64,000 nt of DNA, taken from assembly GCF_000340435.2 (NCBI RefSeq), contig NZ_CP011883.2, positions 3,394,687 to 3,458,686 of the forward strand, written 5' to 3'. The stretch is from Mycobacterium haemophilum DSM 44634 (GTDB lineage Bacteria > Actinomycetota > Actinomycetes > Mycobacteriales > Mycobacteriaceae). Both the position numbers and the translations under genes were made by a program. The notes beneath the pieces were generated by a model, which had not been told where the DNA came from, did no database searches, and was given only the letters and a program-made list of their open reading frames with translations. Shown in pieces: positions 10,766 to 19,378 of the stretch (positions are counted from its first letter, which is position 1; the number at the start of each line of letters is the position of its first letter).

Positions 10766-10779
10766 TGGGGGTACCCCCA
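10766..10779. repeat. TGGGGGTACCCCCA palindrome
   Basis: A perfect 14-bp palindrome within the 82-bp gap between fadE13 and accD2, flanked by CCTCGCCGCTGCGCGGC on the left and a CGCTTCGCTCTGC stretch on the right. Sequences of this form recur in mycobacterial intergenic regions. It may be a short mobile or structural repeat rather than an operator. Confidence 0.55.
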
Positions 10780-10811
10780 CATCGCTTCGCTCTGCATCGT
10801 CGGCGGTGGTC

Positions 10812-12407
10812 ATGACCGTGTTGCGATCCACACTCGATCCGAAGTCCGATGCCTATTCCGAGGCAGCTTCGGCGATGACGACAAAGCTGAGCGAGATCGA
10901 CGCTGAACTTACCAACGCGTTGGCCGGGGGCGGCCCGAAGTACGTCGAGCGTCATCACGCTCGCGGCAAGCTGACAGCCCGGGAACGCATCGAGCTGCTC
11001 GTCGACCCCGACTCCCCGTTTCTGGAGCTCAGCCCGCTGGCGGCGTATGGCAGCGCGTTCGCGGTCGGCGCCAGCCTGGTCACCGGCATTGGCGTGGTGT
11101 GCGGCGTCGAATGCATGATCGTCGCCAACGACCCCACCGTCAAAGGCGGCACCAGCAACCCGTGGACATTACGAAAGATACTGCGGGCCAATAAGATCGC
11201 CTTCCAGAACCGGCTTCCGGTCATTTCGCTGGTGGAATCCGGTGGGGCAGACCTGCCCACCCAGAAGGAAATCTTCATCCCCGGCGGGCAGATGTTCCGC
11301 GACCTGACCCGGCTTTCGGCGGCCGGGATCCCCACCATCGCCCTGGTGTTCGGCAACTCCACCGCCGGCGGTGCCTACGTGCCGGGGATGTCCGATCACG
11401 TGGTGATGATCAAGGAACGCTCTAAGGTATTTTTGGCCGGCCCGCCGCTGGTGAAGATGGCCACCGGCGAGGAATCCGATGACGAGTCTCTTGGTGGAGC
11501 CGAAATGCATGCGCGCATATCGGGTTTGGCTGACTACTTCGCCGTCGACGAGCTCGACGCGATCCGCATCGGGCGTCGCATCGTGACGCGGCTGAACTGG
11601 GTCAAACAGGGACCTGCCCCCAGGCCGGTGACCGAACCGCTGTTCGATACCGAAGAGCTGATCGGCATCGTGCCCGCAGATCTGCGTATCCCGTTCGACC
11701 CTCGTGAGGTGATCGCCCGCATCGTTGATGGCTCCGACTTCGACGAGTTCAAACCGCTGTACGGGTCGTCGCTGGTGACCGGCTGGGCCCAGTTGCACGG
11801 GTATCCGTTGGGGATCCTGGCCAACGCGCGGGGTGTGTTGTTCAGTGAGGAGTCGCAGAAAGCCACCCAGTTCATTGCGCTGGCTAACCGCTCCGACACG
11901 CCATTGTTGTTCCTGCACAACACCACCGGATACATGGTGGGCAAGGACTATGAAGAGGGCGGCATGATCAAGCACGGCTCGATGATGATCAACGCCGTTT
12001 CCAACTCGACTGTCCCGCACATCTCGCTGCTGATTGGTGCGTCGTACGGAGCCGGGCACTACGGCATGTGTGGACGCGCCTATGACCCTCGATTCCTGTT
12101 CGCCTGGCCCAGCGCCAAGTCGGCGGTGATGGGCGGTGCCCAACTGTCCGGCGTGCTGTCGATCGTCGCCCGAGCGGCCGCGCAAGCCCGCGGTCAGCAG
12201 GTCGACGAAGCGGCTGATGCCGCAATGCGGGCTGCCGTCGAAGGCCAGATCGAAGCCGAGTCGCTGCCGCTGGTGTTGTCCGGGATGCTCTACGACGACG
12301 GGGTGATCGACCCCCGCGACACCCGAACCGTGCTGGGAATGTGTTTGTCCGCCATAGCCAATAGCCCGATCAAAGGAACGTCGAACTTCGGCGTTTTCCG
12401 GATGTGA
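10812..12407 (+). CDS. accD2: Acyl-CoA carboxylase beta subunit AccD2
   Basis: A 531-aa carboxyltransferase subunit. It has the HHARGKLTARERI start motif and two crotonase-fold halves: N-half with GGTSNPWTLRK and SGGADLPTQ, C-half with FLHNTTGYMVG and GASYGAGHYGMCGRAY. The overall sequence is MCC-beta/geranyl-CoA carboxylase-like rather than propionyl-CoA carboxylase-like. It transfers carboxylate from biotin on AccA2 to an acyl-CoA. ATG 10812 is chosen because upstream in-frame sequence is repeat-derived and because the M. tuberculosis protein is 529 aa. Its stop overlaps the accA2 start region. Confidence 0.94.
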   Translation: MTVLRSTLDPKSDAYSEAASAMTTKLSEIDAELTNALAGGGPKYVERHHARGKLTARERIELLVDPDSPFLELSPLAAYGSAFAVGASLVTGIGVVCGVECMIVANDPTVKGGTSNPWTLRKILRANKIAFQNRLPVISLVESGGADLPTQKEIFIPGGQMFRDLTRLSAAGIPTIALVFGNSTAGGAYVPGMSDHVVMIKERSKVFLAGPPLVKMATGEESDDESLGGAEMHARISGLADYFAVDELDAIRIGRRIVTRLNWVKQGPAPRPVTEPLFDTEELIGIVPADLRIPFDPREVIARIVDGSDFDEFKPLYGSSLVTGWAQLHGYPLGILANARGVLFSEESQKATQFIALANRSDTPLLFLHNTTGYMVGKDYEEGGMIKHGSMMINAVSNSTVPHISLLIGASYGAGHYGMCGRAYDPRFLFAWPSAKSAVMGGAQLSGVLSIVARAAAQARGQQVDEAADAAMRAAVEGQIEAESLPLVLSGMLYDDGVIDPRDTRTVLGMCLSAIANSPIKGTSNFGVFRM

Positions 12408-12412
12408 TGCGC

Positions 12413-14530
12413 ATGGGAATCACTCGAGTGCTGGTTGCCAACAGGGGCGAGATCGCCCGGAGGGTGTTCGCCACCTGCCGTCGACTGGGTTTAGGCACCG
12501 TCGCCATATACACCGACCCGGACGCCGGCTCGCCGCACGTGGCAGAGGCCGATGCCCGGGTCGAACTACCGCAGACCAACGATTACCTGAACGCCGAGGC
12601 GATCATTGCCGCTGCCCGCGCTTCCGGCGCCGACGCGGTGCACCCTGGCTATGGATTCCTTTCGGAGAATCCCGACTTCGCGGCCGCCGTGGTGGAGGCG
12701 GGCCTGTGCTGGATCGGGCCGCCGGCGGACGCGGTGCGCGCGATGGGGTCCAAGATCGAGTCCAAGAAACTCATGGCGGCCGCCGGAGTGCCGGTGCTCG
12801 ACGAACTTGACCCGGACTCGGTCACCGAGGACGAACTGCCGGTGTTGGTCAAGGCTTCGGCCGGGGGAGGCGGCCGCGGGATGCGCGTGGTTCGCGAATT
12901 ATCAGCCCTGCCCGCCGAAGTCGCCGCAGCCCGGCGTGAAGCGCAGTCCGCTTTCGGCGATCCGACGGTGTTCTGCGAACGTTACTTGGCAGGCGGACAC
13001 CATGTTGAGGTGCAAGTCCTCGCCGACACCCATGGCACCGTGTGGGCCGTCGGGGAACGGGAATGCTCCATTCAGCGCCGCCACCAAAAGATCATCGAAG
13101 AGGCGCCGTCACCGTTAGTTGAACGCACACCAGGTATGCGCACCAAGCTTTTCGACGCGGCCCGGCTGGCGGCCGGCGCAATCGGCTACACCGGCGCCGG
13201 AACGGTGGAGTTCCTCGCCGACGATGATGGTGAGTTCTACTTCCTGGAGATGAACACCCGCCTGCAGGTCGAGCATCCAGTTACCGAAGAGACCACCGGA
13301 CTCGATCTTGTTGAGCTGCAGCTGACGGTGGCCGATGGCGGCCGGCTTTCCTCCGAACCTCCACTAGCGCAAGGGAGCTCGATTGAAGCTCGGCTTTACG
13401 CCGAGGATCCGGCGCGCGGCTGGCAACCACAAGCCGGCCTGGTTCACACGATCGACCTGCCGACGGTTCGGGCCGAATTTTGTTCGCTGGGACAGCGAAC
13501 CGGGATCCGGCTGGATTCTGGGATTGTGGACGGATCCGCGGTGTCGATTCATTACGATCCGATGTTGGCCAAGGTCGTCTCCTACGCTCCGACGCGTCGG
13601 CAATCGGTGATGGTGCTCGCCGACGCGCTGAGCCGCGCCCGGCTGCATGGTGTGCGCACCAACCGCGAGTTGCTGGTGAACGTGCTGCGTCATCCGGCGT
13701 TCTTGGACGGCGCCACCAATACTGCGTTTTTCGACGCCCACGGCATGGCCAGGCTGTCGGCTCCGCTGGCTGATGATGCGGCGATCCGATTGTCGGCACT
13801 GGCCGCCGCGCTCGCCGACGCCGTGTACAACCGCGCTTTGGCCACCGTCTTCGGCGCCATCCCCAGTGGCTGGCGAAACGTCGTGTCGGGCTATCAAGTC
13901 AAGAGCTACCGTGACGACGAGGGACGTGAGCACAAGATCGAATATCGATTCACCAGAAGCGGACTGGTACTTCCTGGCGACGAGTCGGTGCGACTGGTCT
14001 CGGCTGCCGTGGATGAGGTTGTGCTGGCCGACGGGCACGGGGTGGCCTGCCGCTTCGCGGTTGCGCGTTACGGTCCTAACAATCAGGACATCTACATCGA
14101 TTCGGCGCGCGGTCCCGTTCACCTGCTCGCACTGCCACGGTTCCCCGAACCTCGTTCGGCCGTCGAACAGGGATCTCTGGTTGCACCCATGCCAGGCAAC
14201 GTCATCCGGGTTGGCGCCGCGGTTGGCGAAACCGTCACGGCAGGCCAGCCACTGATCTGGCTGGAAGCAATGAAGATGGAACACACCATCACCGCGCCGG
14301 CCGACGGCGTACTGACCCAGCTCAACGTCAATACCGGTCAACAAGTCGAAGTTGGCGCCGTTTTAGGAGTGATCGCAAGCGCGGCGCAGCCGGGCGCAGC
14401 GGATCGCGACCATGCTTTAGGAGTGATCGCAAGCGCGGCGCAGCCGGGCGCAGCGGATCGCGACCATCCAGGCCCAGCCCGGGTGGAAGCGCCCGAACCG
14501 CCAAGTGAGCAAGAAGGAGATCCGTGGTGA
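12413..14530 (+). CDS. accA2: Biotin-dependent acyl-CoA carboxylase alpha subunit AccA2, with tandem insertion
   Basis: A 705-aa two-function subunit. The biotin carboxylase domain (1-450) has VLVANRGEIARRV, the ATP-grasp KASAGGGGRGMRVV and EMNTRLQVEHPVTE. The C-terminal biotinyl domain has EAMKMEH with the biotinylated Lys at about 621. ATG 12413 gives MGITRVLVAN, the conserved start; ATG 12407, overlapping the accD2 stop, is also possible. The M. tuberculosis protein is about 667 aa. The excess here comes mainly from two tandem 18-residue units (LGVIASAAQPGAADRDHA) placed between the last strand of the biotinyl domain and the tail RVEAP. Confidence 0.94.
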   Translation: MGITRVLVANRGEIARRVFATCRRLGLGTVAIYTDPDAGSPHVAEADARVELPQTNDYLNAEAIIAAARASGADAVHPGYGFLSENPDFAAAVVEAGLCWIGPPADAVRAMGSKIESKKLMAAAGVPVLDELDPDSVTEDELPVLVKASAGGGGRGMRVVRELSALPAEVAAARREAQSAFGDPTVFCERYLAGGHHVEVQVLADTHGTVWAVGERECSIQRRHQKIIEEAPSPLVERTPGMRTKLFDAARLAAGAIGYTGAGTVEFLADDDGEFYFLEMNTRLQVEHPVTEETTGLDLVELQLTVADGGRLSSEPPLAQGSSIEARLYAEDPARGWQPQAGLVHTIDLPTVRAEFCSLGQRTGIRLDSGIVDGSAVSIHYDPMLAKVVSYAPTRRQSVMVLADALSRARLHGVRTNRELLVNVLRHPAFLDGATNTAFFDAHGMARLSAPLADDAAIRLSALAAALADAVYNRALATVFGAIPSGWRNVVSGYQVKSYRDDEGREHKIEYRFTRSGLVLPGDESVRLVSAAVDEVVLADGHGVACRFAVARYGPNNQDIYIDSARGPVHLLALPRFPEPRSAVEQGSLVAPMPGNVIRVGAAVGETVTAGQPLIWLEAMKMEHTITAPADGVLTQLNVNTGQQVEVGAVLGVIASAAQPGAADRDHALGVIASAAQPGAADRDHPGPARVEAPEPPSEQEGDPW
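14362..14469 (+). repeat. Tandem pair of the dispersed repeat inside accA2
   Basis: Two almost identical 54-bp units (periods at 14362 and 14416), each containing the GATCGCAAGCGCGGC...GCAGCGGATCGC core also found in mprB and echA7. The period is 18 codons, so the frame is kept. Near-identity of the two copies means the tandem duplication is recent. Confidence 0.85.
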
Positions 14531-15693
14531 CCGATACCAGCTTCATCGAAAGCGACGAACGCCAGGCGCTGCGCAAAGCGGTGGCCGCGCTGGTGGCCAA
14601 CTACGGTCACGAGTACTACTTGGAGAAGGCGCGCGCCCATCAGCACACCGACGAATTGTGGTCCGAAGCAGGCAAGCTCGGCTTTCTCGGGGTGAATTTG
14701 CCGGAGCAGTACGGTGGTGGCGGCGCCGGAATGTATGAGCTGTCGCTGGTCATGGAGGAAATGGCGGCCGCCGGCAGCGCACTGCTGCTGATGGTGGTCT
14801 CGCCCGCCATCAACGGCACCATCATCAGCAAGTTCGGCACGGACGAGCAGAAGAAGCGCTGGCTGCCTGGCATCGCCGACGGCTCACTGACGATGGCGTT
14901 CGCGATCACCGAGCCGGACGCCGGGTCCAACTCGCACAACATCACCACCACCGCGCGACGCGACGGCAGCGACTGGATCCTCAAAGGCCAGAAGGTCTTC
15001 ATTTCCGGTATCGACCAGTCGCAGGCGGTGCTGGTGGTGGCGCGCACCGAAGAGGCTAAAACTGGCAAGCTGCGCCCGGCGTTGTTTGTGGTGCCCACCG
15101 ATGCCCCTGGCTTCACGTATCACCCGATCGGGATGGAGCTGGTCAGTCCCGAACGTCAATTCCAGGTCTTTCTTGACGACGTGCGGCTGCCCGCCGACGC
15201 ACTCGTCGGAGCCCAGGATGCCGCAATCGCACAGCTTTTCGCGGGCCTGAACCCCGAGCGCATCATGGGCGCGGCCAGCTCCGTGGGGATGGGACGCTTC
15301 GCGCTCGATAAGGCCGTCGACTACGTCAAGACCCGCAAGGTCTGGTCCACCCCTATCGGCGCACATCAGGGTCTGTCACATCCGTTGGCGCAGAGCCATA
15401 TTGAGGTCGAACTCGCCAAGCTGATGATGCAGAAGGCCGCAACGCTCTACGACAACGGCGACGACTTCGGCGCGGCCGAGGCCGCCAATATGGCCAAGTA
15501 CGCGGCGGCCGAAGCGGCCGGACACGCCGTCGACCAGGCCGTGCAGTCAATGGGTGGCAACGGGCTGACCCAGGAATATGGCGTTGCCGCCATGGTGACC
15601 TCAACCAGGTTCGCACGGATCGCGCCGATTAGTCGTGAGATGGTGCTGAACTACGTCGCACAGACTTCGCTGGGCCTGCCTCGAAGCTACTGA
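14527..15693 (+). CDS. fadE12: Acyl-CoA dehydrogenase FadE12
   Basis: A 388-aa acyl-CoA dehydrogenase, second of the operon. Motifs are YGGGGAGMYELSLVMEEM (about residues 61-78), AITEPDAGSNSH (about 125-136), KGQKVFISGID, and the C-terminal QAVQSMGGNGLTQEYG with RIAPISREMVLNY. The start is GTG 14527, whose bases overlap the accA2 stop (GTGA). A GTG at 14524 would add one residue. Having two distinct FadE proteins flanking a carboxylase suggests two successive dehydrogenation steps on one branched acyl-CoA chain. Confidence 0.93.
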   Translation: MTDTSFIESDERQALRKAVAALVANYGHEYYLEKARAHQHTDELWSEAGKLGFLGVNLPEQYGGGGAGMYELSLVMEEMAAAGSALLLMVVSPAINGTIISKFGTDEQKKRWLPGIADGSLTMAFAITEPDAGSNSHNITTTARRDGSDWILKGQKVFISGIDQSQAVLVVARTEEAKTGKLRPALFVVPTDAPGFTYHPIGMELVSPERQFQVFLDDVRLPADALVGAQDAAIAQLFAGLNPERIMGAASSVGMGRFALDKAVDYVKTRKVWSTPIGAHQGLSHPLAQSHIEVELAKLMMQKAATLYDNGDDFGAAEAANMAKYAAAEAAGHAVDQAVQSMGGNGLTQEYGVAAMVTSTRFARIAPISREMVLNYVAQTSLGLPRSY

Positions 15694-15703
15694 AGCCTTA
15701 CCG

Positions 15704-16561
15704 ATGGATGCACTCGTCGACTACGCCGGCCCGGCCGCCTGCGGAGGTCCTTTCGCCCAGCTGACGCTGAACTCTCCCCATAACCGCAACGCGCTCTCGA
15801 GCACCCTGGTTAGCCAATTGCACCAGGGCCTGCGAGACGCAGCGGCGGATCCGGCGGTGCGGGTGGTGGTGCTCGGGCACACCGGCGGCACGTTCTGCGC
15901 CGGTGCGGACTTGAGCGAGACCGGTGACGGCGACCTGCGTGGCGATCGCGAGCGCGGCGCAGCCGGGCGAAGCGGGTCGCCACCATCGGCATTCGATATG
16001 GCCGTGGCGCGGGCCCGGGAAATGACGACGCTGCTGCGCGCCATCGTCTCCTCGCCGCTACCGGTGATCGGTGCCATCGACGGCCATGTCCGCGCCGGCG
16101 GATTCGGCCTAGTCGGTGCGTGCGACATTGTGGTCGCCGGTCCGCGCAGCACCTTCGCGCTGACCGAGGCTCGGATCGGCGTCGCGCCGGCGATCATCTC
16201 ACTGACTGTGCTACCGAAGATGTCGGCCCGCTACGCCGCCCGGTACTACCTAACCAGCGAGACGTTCGATGCCGCCGAAGCCGCAAAGATCGGATTGATC
16301 ACGATGGCAGCTGACGACGTTGATGCCACGGTCGCGTCGCTGGTCGCCGAGATAGGTCGCGGTTCACCGCAGGGTCTTGCGGCGTCGAAGGCGCTGACCA
16401 CCGCCGCTGTTCTCGAAGGATTCGACCGCGATGCCGAGCGGCTCACCATGGATTCGGCCCGACTGTTTGTTTCCGACGAAGCTCGCGAAGGCATGCTCGC
16501 GTTCCTGCAGAAACGCCCGCCGAGTTGGACCGTACCTCCCGCCGAGGATGCGAGCCGCTGA
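15704..16561 (+). CDS. echA7: Enoyl-CoA hydratase EchA7, with in-frame insertion
   Basis: A 285-aa crotonase-family enzyme, last gene of the operon. The oxyanion-hole motifs are GGTFCAGADLSE (about residues 63-74) and DGHVRAGGFGLVGACD, and the C-terminal helical lid follows. It would hydrate the unsaturated carboxylated acyl-CoA. The M. tuberculosis protein is about 269 aa. The difference is a roughly 16-residue segment (RGDRERGAAGRSGSPP) directly after the ADLSE oxyanion strand, encoded by the repeat at 15939-15983. This is a surface loop in crotonases that often borders the active site, so an effect on substrate choice is possible. Confidence 0.93.
   Translation: MDALVDYAGPAACGGPFAQLTLNSPHNRNALSSTLVSQLHQGLRDAAADPAVRVVVLGHTGGTFCAGADLSETGDGDLRGDRERGAAGRSGSPPSAFDMAVARAREMTTLLRAIVSSPLPVIGAIDGHVRAGGFGLVGACDIVVAGPRSTFALTEARIGVAPAIISLTVLPKMSARYAARYYLTSETFDAAEAAKIGLITMAADDVDATVASLVAEIGRGSPQGLAASKALTTAAVLEGFDRDAERLTMDSARLFVSDEAREGMLAFLQKRPPSWTVPPAEDASR
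15939..15983 (+). repeat. Dispersed 45-bp palindrome-ended repeat, copy in echA7
   Basis: A 45-bp unit with perfect 7-bp inverted ends, GTGGCGA at 15939-15945 and TCGCCAC at 15977-15983. The core GATCGCGAGCGCGGCGCAGC matches the accA2 copies but is read one frame over, giving a polar DRERGAAGRSGS peptide. Confidence 0.8.
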
Positions 16562-16570
16562 GGCAGGAGC

Positions 16571-16616
16571 GGGGCCATCCGCCCCAACGATGCGGCCGCT
16601 GCAAAGGTTGCAGTTT
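16571..16616 (+). terminator. Double hairpin after echA7
   Basis: GGGGC/GCCCC with a 5-nt loop (16571-16585) is followed by CTGCAA-AGG-TTGCAG (16599-16613), a perfect 6-bp stem, and then TTT. It begins about 10 bp after the echA7 stop, where the operon should end. Confidence 0.55.
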
Positions 16617-16663
16617 AGGCACTGCTATTGCAGCCAAATCTTGAGGTCGTACGCTCGTGGGTG

Positions 16664-17266
16664 ATGAGCAATTCAGCGCAACGTGACGCGAAGGGCGCAC
16701 GTGACGAGCCTTTGCGTGCAGCAGACACCGACCGCATCCAGATTGCGCAGTTGCTGGCCTACGCCGCTGAGCAAGGCCGCCTGGAGCTGAAAGACTACGA
16801 AGACCGGCTTACCAGGGCATATGCGGCGACAACGTACCAGGAACTGGAGCAGCTGCGGGCCGATCTGCCAGGTTCGCAAGTAAACGCCCGCAGAGGCGGC
16901 AATCCCAATCCGGCGCCATCAACGCTGCTGCTGGCCCTGATGAGCGGATTTGAGCGGCGCGGCCGATGGAATGTGCCGAAGAAGTTGACCACATTCTCGC
17001 TGTGGGGCAGCGGGGTGCTGGATTTGCGCTACGCGGACTTCACCTCGACAGAGGTTGAACTCCACGCGTACTCAGTGATGGGTGTGCAGACTATTTTGCT
17101 GCCACCCGAAGTCAACGTGGAGATCAGCGGCCACGGTGTGATGGGCAGCTTCGACCGCCAAGTGCTAGGCCAAGGCACACCAGGCGCACCGACGGTGAAA
17201 ATCCGCGGCTTCTCGCTGTGGGGCGGCGTGGGCATCAAACGCAAGGCCCGCAGGCCCCGCAGGTAG
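16664..17266 (+). CDS. DUF1707 domain protein (Rv0966c type)
   Basis: A 200-aa protein with an N-terminal DUF1707 domain (residues about 15-70): RAADTDRIQIAQLLAYAAEQ, LELKDYEDRLTRAYAA and TTYQELEQLRADLPG. The C-terminal half resembles the LiaF-type cell-wall-stress domain (VMGVQTILLPPEVNVEISGHG). Function is unknown; such proteins are membrane-peripheral and stress-related. ATG 16664 gives the normal length of 200 aa, and an upstream GTG at 16661 is equivalent. In M. tuberculosis the copper-responsive csoR-ctpV genes lie between this gene and echA7; here they are missing and the two genes are 102 bp apart. Confidence 0.85.
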   Translation: MSNSAQRDAKGARDEPLRAADTDRIQIAQLLAYAAEQGRLELKDYEDRLTRAYAATTYQELEQLRADLPGSQVNARRGGNPNPAPSTLLLALMSGFERRGRWNVPKKLTTFSLWGSGVLDLRYADFTSTEVELHAYSVMGVQTILLPPEVNVEISGHGVMGSFDRQVLGQGTPGAPTVKIRGFSLWGGVGIKRKARRPRR

Positions 17267-17379
17267 CAGAAAACCGGTCTGCTCACGCACTCGGCGGTGA
17301 CTGGCTGACACCCGATGCTCGTGCCATACTCCGGCGAGAAATGCCGAGGGTGTGGATTTGATCCGGGCAGGGGGCGGTT

Positions 17380-17700
17380 ATGGCCGAAGAGTTGCGGGCA
17401 ATTCCTGACATACTCTGCTACGCGGGTAATGAGCTGGCCGAGCATGGCGATTCGTTGCTGGTGTTACAGCAGTCCTGCCGCCGCGAAGCGGAGAACGCTC
17501 AGCCGGGATGGGTCGGCTCGTCGGCGGCCGCGTTGTCGGGGTTGCTTGATCGGTGGGCGATAGCCAGCACCAATCACATCGGCCGCTTCAGTGAGCATGC
17601 CGGTGGCATGTATGTCGCCGCTACCGGATTCACCGCATCCGAACAGCGCAACGCCACCGCCCTGGCCCAGGTGAATGACACCGTCGACGGTGAAATCTGA
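17380..17700 (+). CDS. WXG100/EspC-like small secreted protein
   Basis: A 106-aa helical protein with a central W-V-G turn (QPGWVGSSAAAL, about residues 44-55) between two predicted helices, and no signal peptide. This is the layout of WXG100/DUF2580 proteins exported by type VII secretion. A strong Shine-Dalgarno GGGGGCGG precedes ATG 17380. It is followed after 8 bp by the large alpha/beta hydrolase gene, the arrangement seen in other mycobacterial WXG-hydrolase pairs. A role as secretion partner or chaperone of the hydrolase is inferred. It lacks a clear C-terminal YxxxD/E export motif. Confidence 0.65.
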   Translation: MAEELRAIPDILCYAGNELAEHGDSLLVLQQSCRREAENAQPGWVGSSAAALSGLLDRWAIASTNHIGRFSEHAGGMYVAATGFTASEQRNATALAQVNDTVDGEI

Positions 17701-17708
17701 CCCACGCC

Positions 17709-19376
17709 ATGACGTTGAACCTGGTTGATATTGAGCACTGGGATCCCGCGGCGATCACAACAGTCTTTGGGGCTGCGACCAAGCGGGCGCACGGCACCCG
17801 CACCGCATCGGACGCGCTGCGCGAAATCATGCGGTTGCTCGATTTTGGCGGTGACACCGCAGCAGCGGCCCAGGCAGCGACCTACCGCACCGCGCTTATC
17901 CTCGACACCCACGCCGACGCCTGCGAAGCCGCCGCGAGGGCCGCGGAGAAGTCGGCTGACGAGGTTGCTGCGATCAAGTGGCGATTGCAGATGATTCGTC
18001 AGACAGCCCTGGACCATCAGCTCACGATTGTCGACACCACCGGTGCGGTATTGCCGCCTTCCAACTTGTCGTCATTAACCGCCGGGGCCCAGAACTGCAT
18101 CCTTGACACCGCAATCATGCTGAGGGAGAACATCAGCCAGCTGTTGGCTGATGCAGAGACCGCAGATGAAGATCTGGCGGCGGCGGTTCGCGGTGCCGGC
18201 GGTGAGCTGTCCCCCGAACAGGTCGACGCCGAAATCAGCCACGAGCCACCCAGAATGCCGCATCTGCCACCGCCAGGCAGTAGTCCCGATGTGGTCAACA
18301 CGTGGTGGCGTTCACTGATTCCGTACCAGCAGGATCGGGTTAAACAGTGGTTCGGAAACACCATCCGCAACCTCGACGGCATCCCGACCGAGGTTCGCGA
18401 CGAGCTCAATATTCCTGTGCTGCAACGTGAAATTACCCGGCTGCAGAACGGTTGGTGCGACGGTAACGGGGTCTGGCACCAGGACACCGACAAGTTGGCG
18501 GATCTCAAGCAGCTGCGAGATACCTTGACCGCACACCGAGGCGTCAGCTTGATACTGCTGGACACCATCAGCAATCCCGACAAGGTGCTTGCGGCCGTTG
18601 GGGTCGGCGATGTCGACAACGCACTACGTGTCGGAGTCACCGTCGGTGGGATGAACGCGCGGGTCAGCTCCACCGTTGCACAGATGGTTAGCGAAGCCCA
18701 CGCCCAGCGCAACAAGGCAGTCGATTTGCGCAAACGAGCCGGCGTCGCGAATCCCGGTGCGGTGGCTTGTGTTAGCTGGCTGGGCTATGACACGCCGGAT
18801 AGCCTCCGAGAGGTCACCCACGACTGGCTCGCCCGCGCTGGCGCGGGGCCGCTGAACAGCTTCTATAAGGGCTTGGCGGCCACCACCGCTGTGGCGGATC
18901 AGCACATCACCGCGTTTGGGCATTCCTACGGGTCGCTCACCACCAGCCTGGCGTTGCAGCAGGGCGCACCCGTCCACGACGTCGTCTTGTATGGCTCACC
19001 AGGTGCCGAGCTCAGCAACGCCGCTGCGCTTGGCGTTGAACCTGGACATGCCTATTACATGATCGCGGGCAACGACGCGGTCGCCGGCCTGATTCCTTTT
19101 ACCGGCGTGTTCGGCCGGGGCCTGCAAGATGTGCCTGGCTTCATCGAGCTATCCACCCAGTCAGGTTTCGCTCTGGATGGAAAATCCGGTGATGGGCAGT
19201 GGAATTGCGGCGCATACGGGCACGCCGAATATACTCGCGTCGACGCCAACCAACGGCTGCGCATGAGTGGCTACAACTTGGCCGCGGTGCTGGCAGGATT
19301 GCCGAACGACCTGATCAAACCACCGCCTCCGGCGATCCCGCCGCAGCAGGCGCCAATCATCATCGCCGGGCCGTAG
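17709..19376 (+). CDS. Alpha/beta-hydrolase, DUF1023 family
   Basis: A 555-aa protein. Residues 1-about 200 are helical and WXG-like (substrate-type N-domain), about 200-300 form a linker, and about 330-520 form a DUF1023 alpha/beta-hydrolase domain. The nucleophile elbow is GHSYG (Ser about 404), and downstream there is an acidic/His region (GAYGHAEY) able to supply the catalytic His. M. tuberculosis has shorter, apparently split relatives at this position (Rv0963c-0965c). Here the gene appears intact. No Sec signal is seen, so any export would rely on the upstream WXG protein. Likely an esterase or lipase; substrate unknown. Confidence 0.75.
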   Translation: MTLNLVDIEHWDPAAITTVFGAATKRAHGTRTASDALREIMRLLDFGGDTAAAAQAATYRTALILDTHADACEAAARAAEKSADEVAAIKWRLQMIRQTALDHQLTIVDTTGAVLPPSNLSSLTAGAQNCILDTAIMLRENISQLLADAETADEDLAAAVRGAGGELSPEQVDAEISHEPPRMPHLPPPGSSPDVVNTWWRSLIPYQQDRVKQWFGNTIRNLDGIPTEVRDELNIPVLQREITRLQNGWCDGNGVWHQDTDKLADLKQLRDTLTAHRGVSLILLDTISNPDKVLAAVGVGDVDNALRVGVTVGGMNARVSSTVAQMVSEAHAQRNKAVDLRKRAGVANPGAVACVSWLGYDTPDSLREVTHDWLARAGAGPLNSFYKGLAATTAVADQHITAFGHSYGSLTTSLALQQGAPVHDVVLYGSPGAELSNAAALGVEPGHAYYMIAGNDAVAGLIPFTGVFGRGLQDVPGFIELSTQSGFALDGKSGDGQWNCGAYGHAEYTRVDANQRLRMSGYNLAAVLAGLPNDLIKPPPPAIPPQQAPIIIAGP

Positions 19377-19378
19377 TC

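Noticed and set aside
10572..10811. Extended N-terminus for AccD2
   Set aside because: It overlaps fadE13 and passes through an intergenic repeat. The conserved protein begins at ATG 10812.
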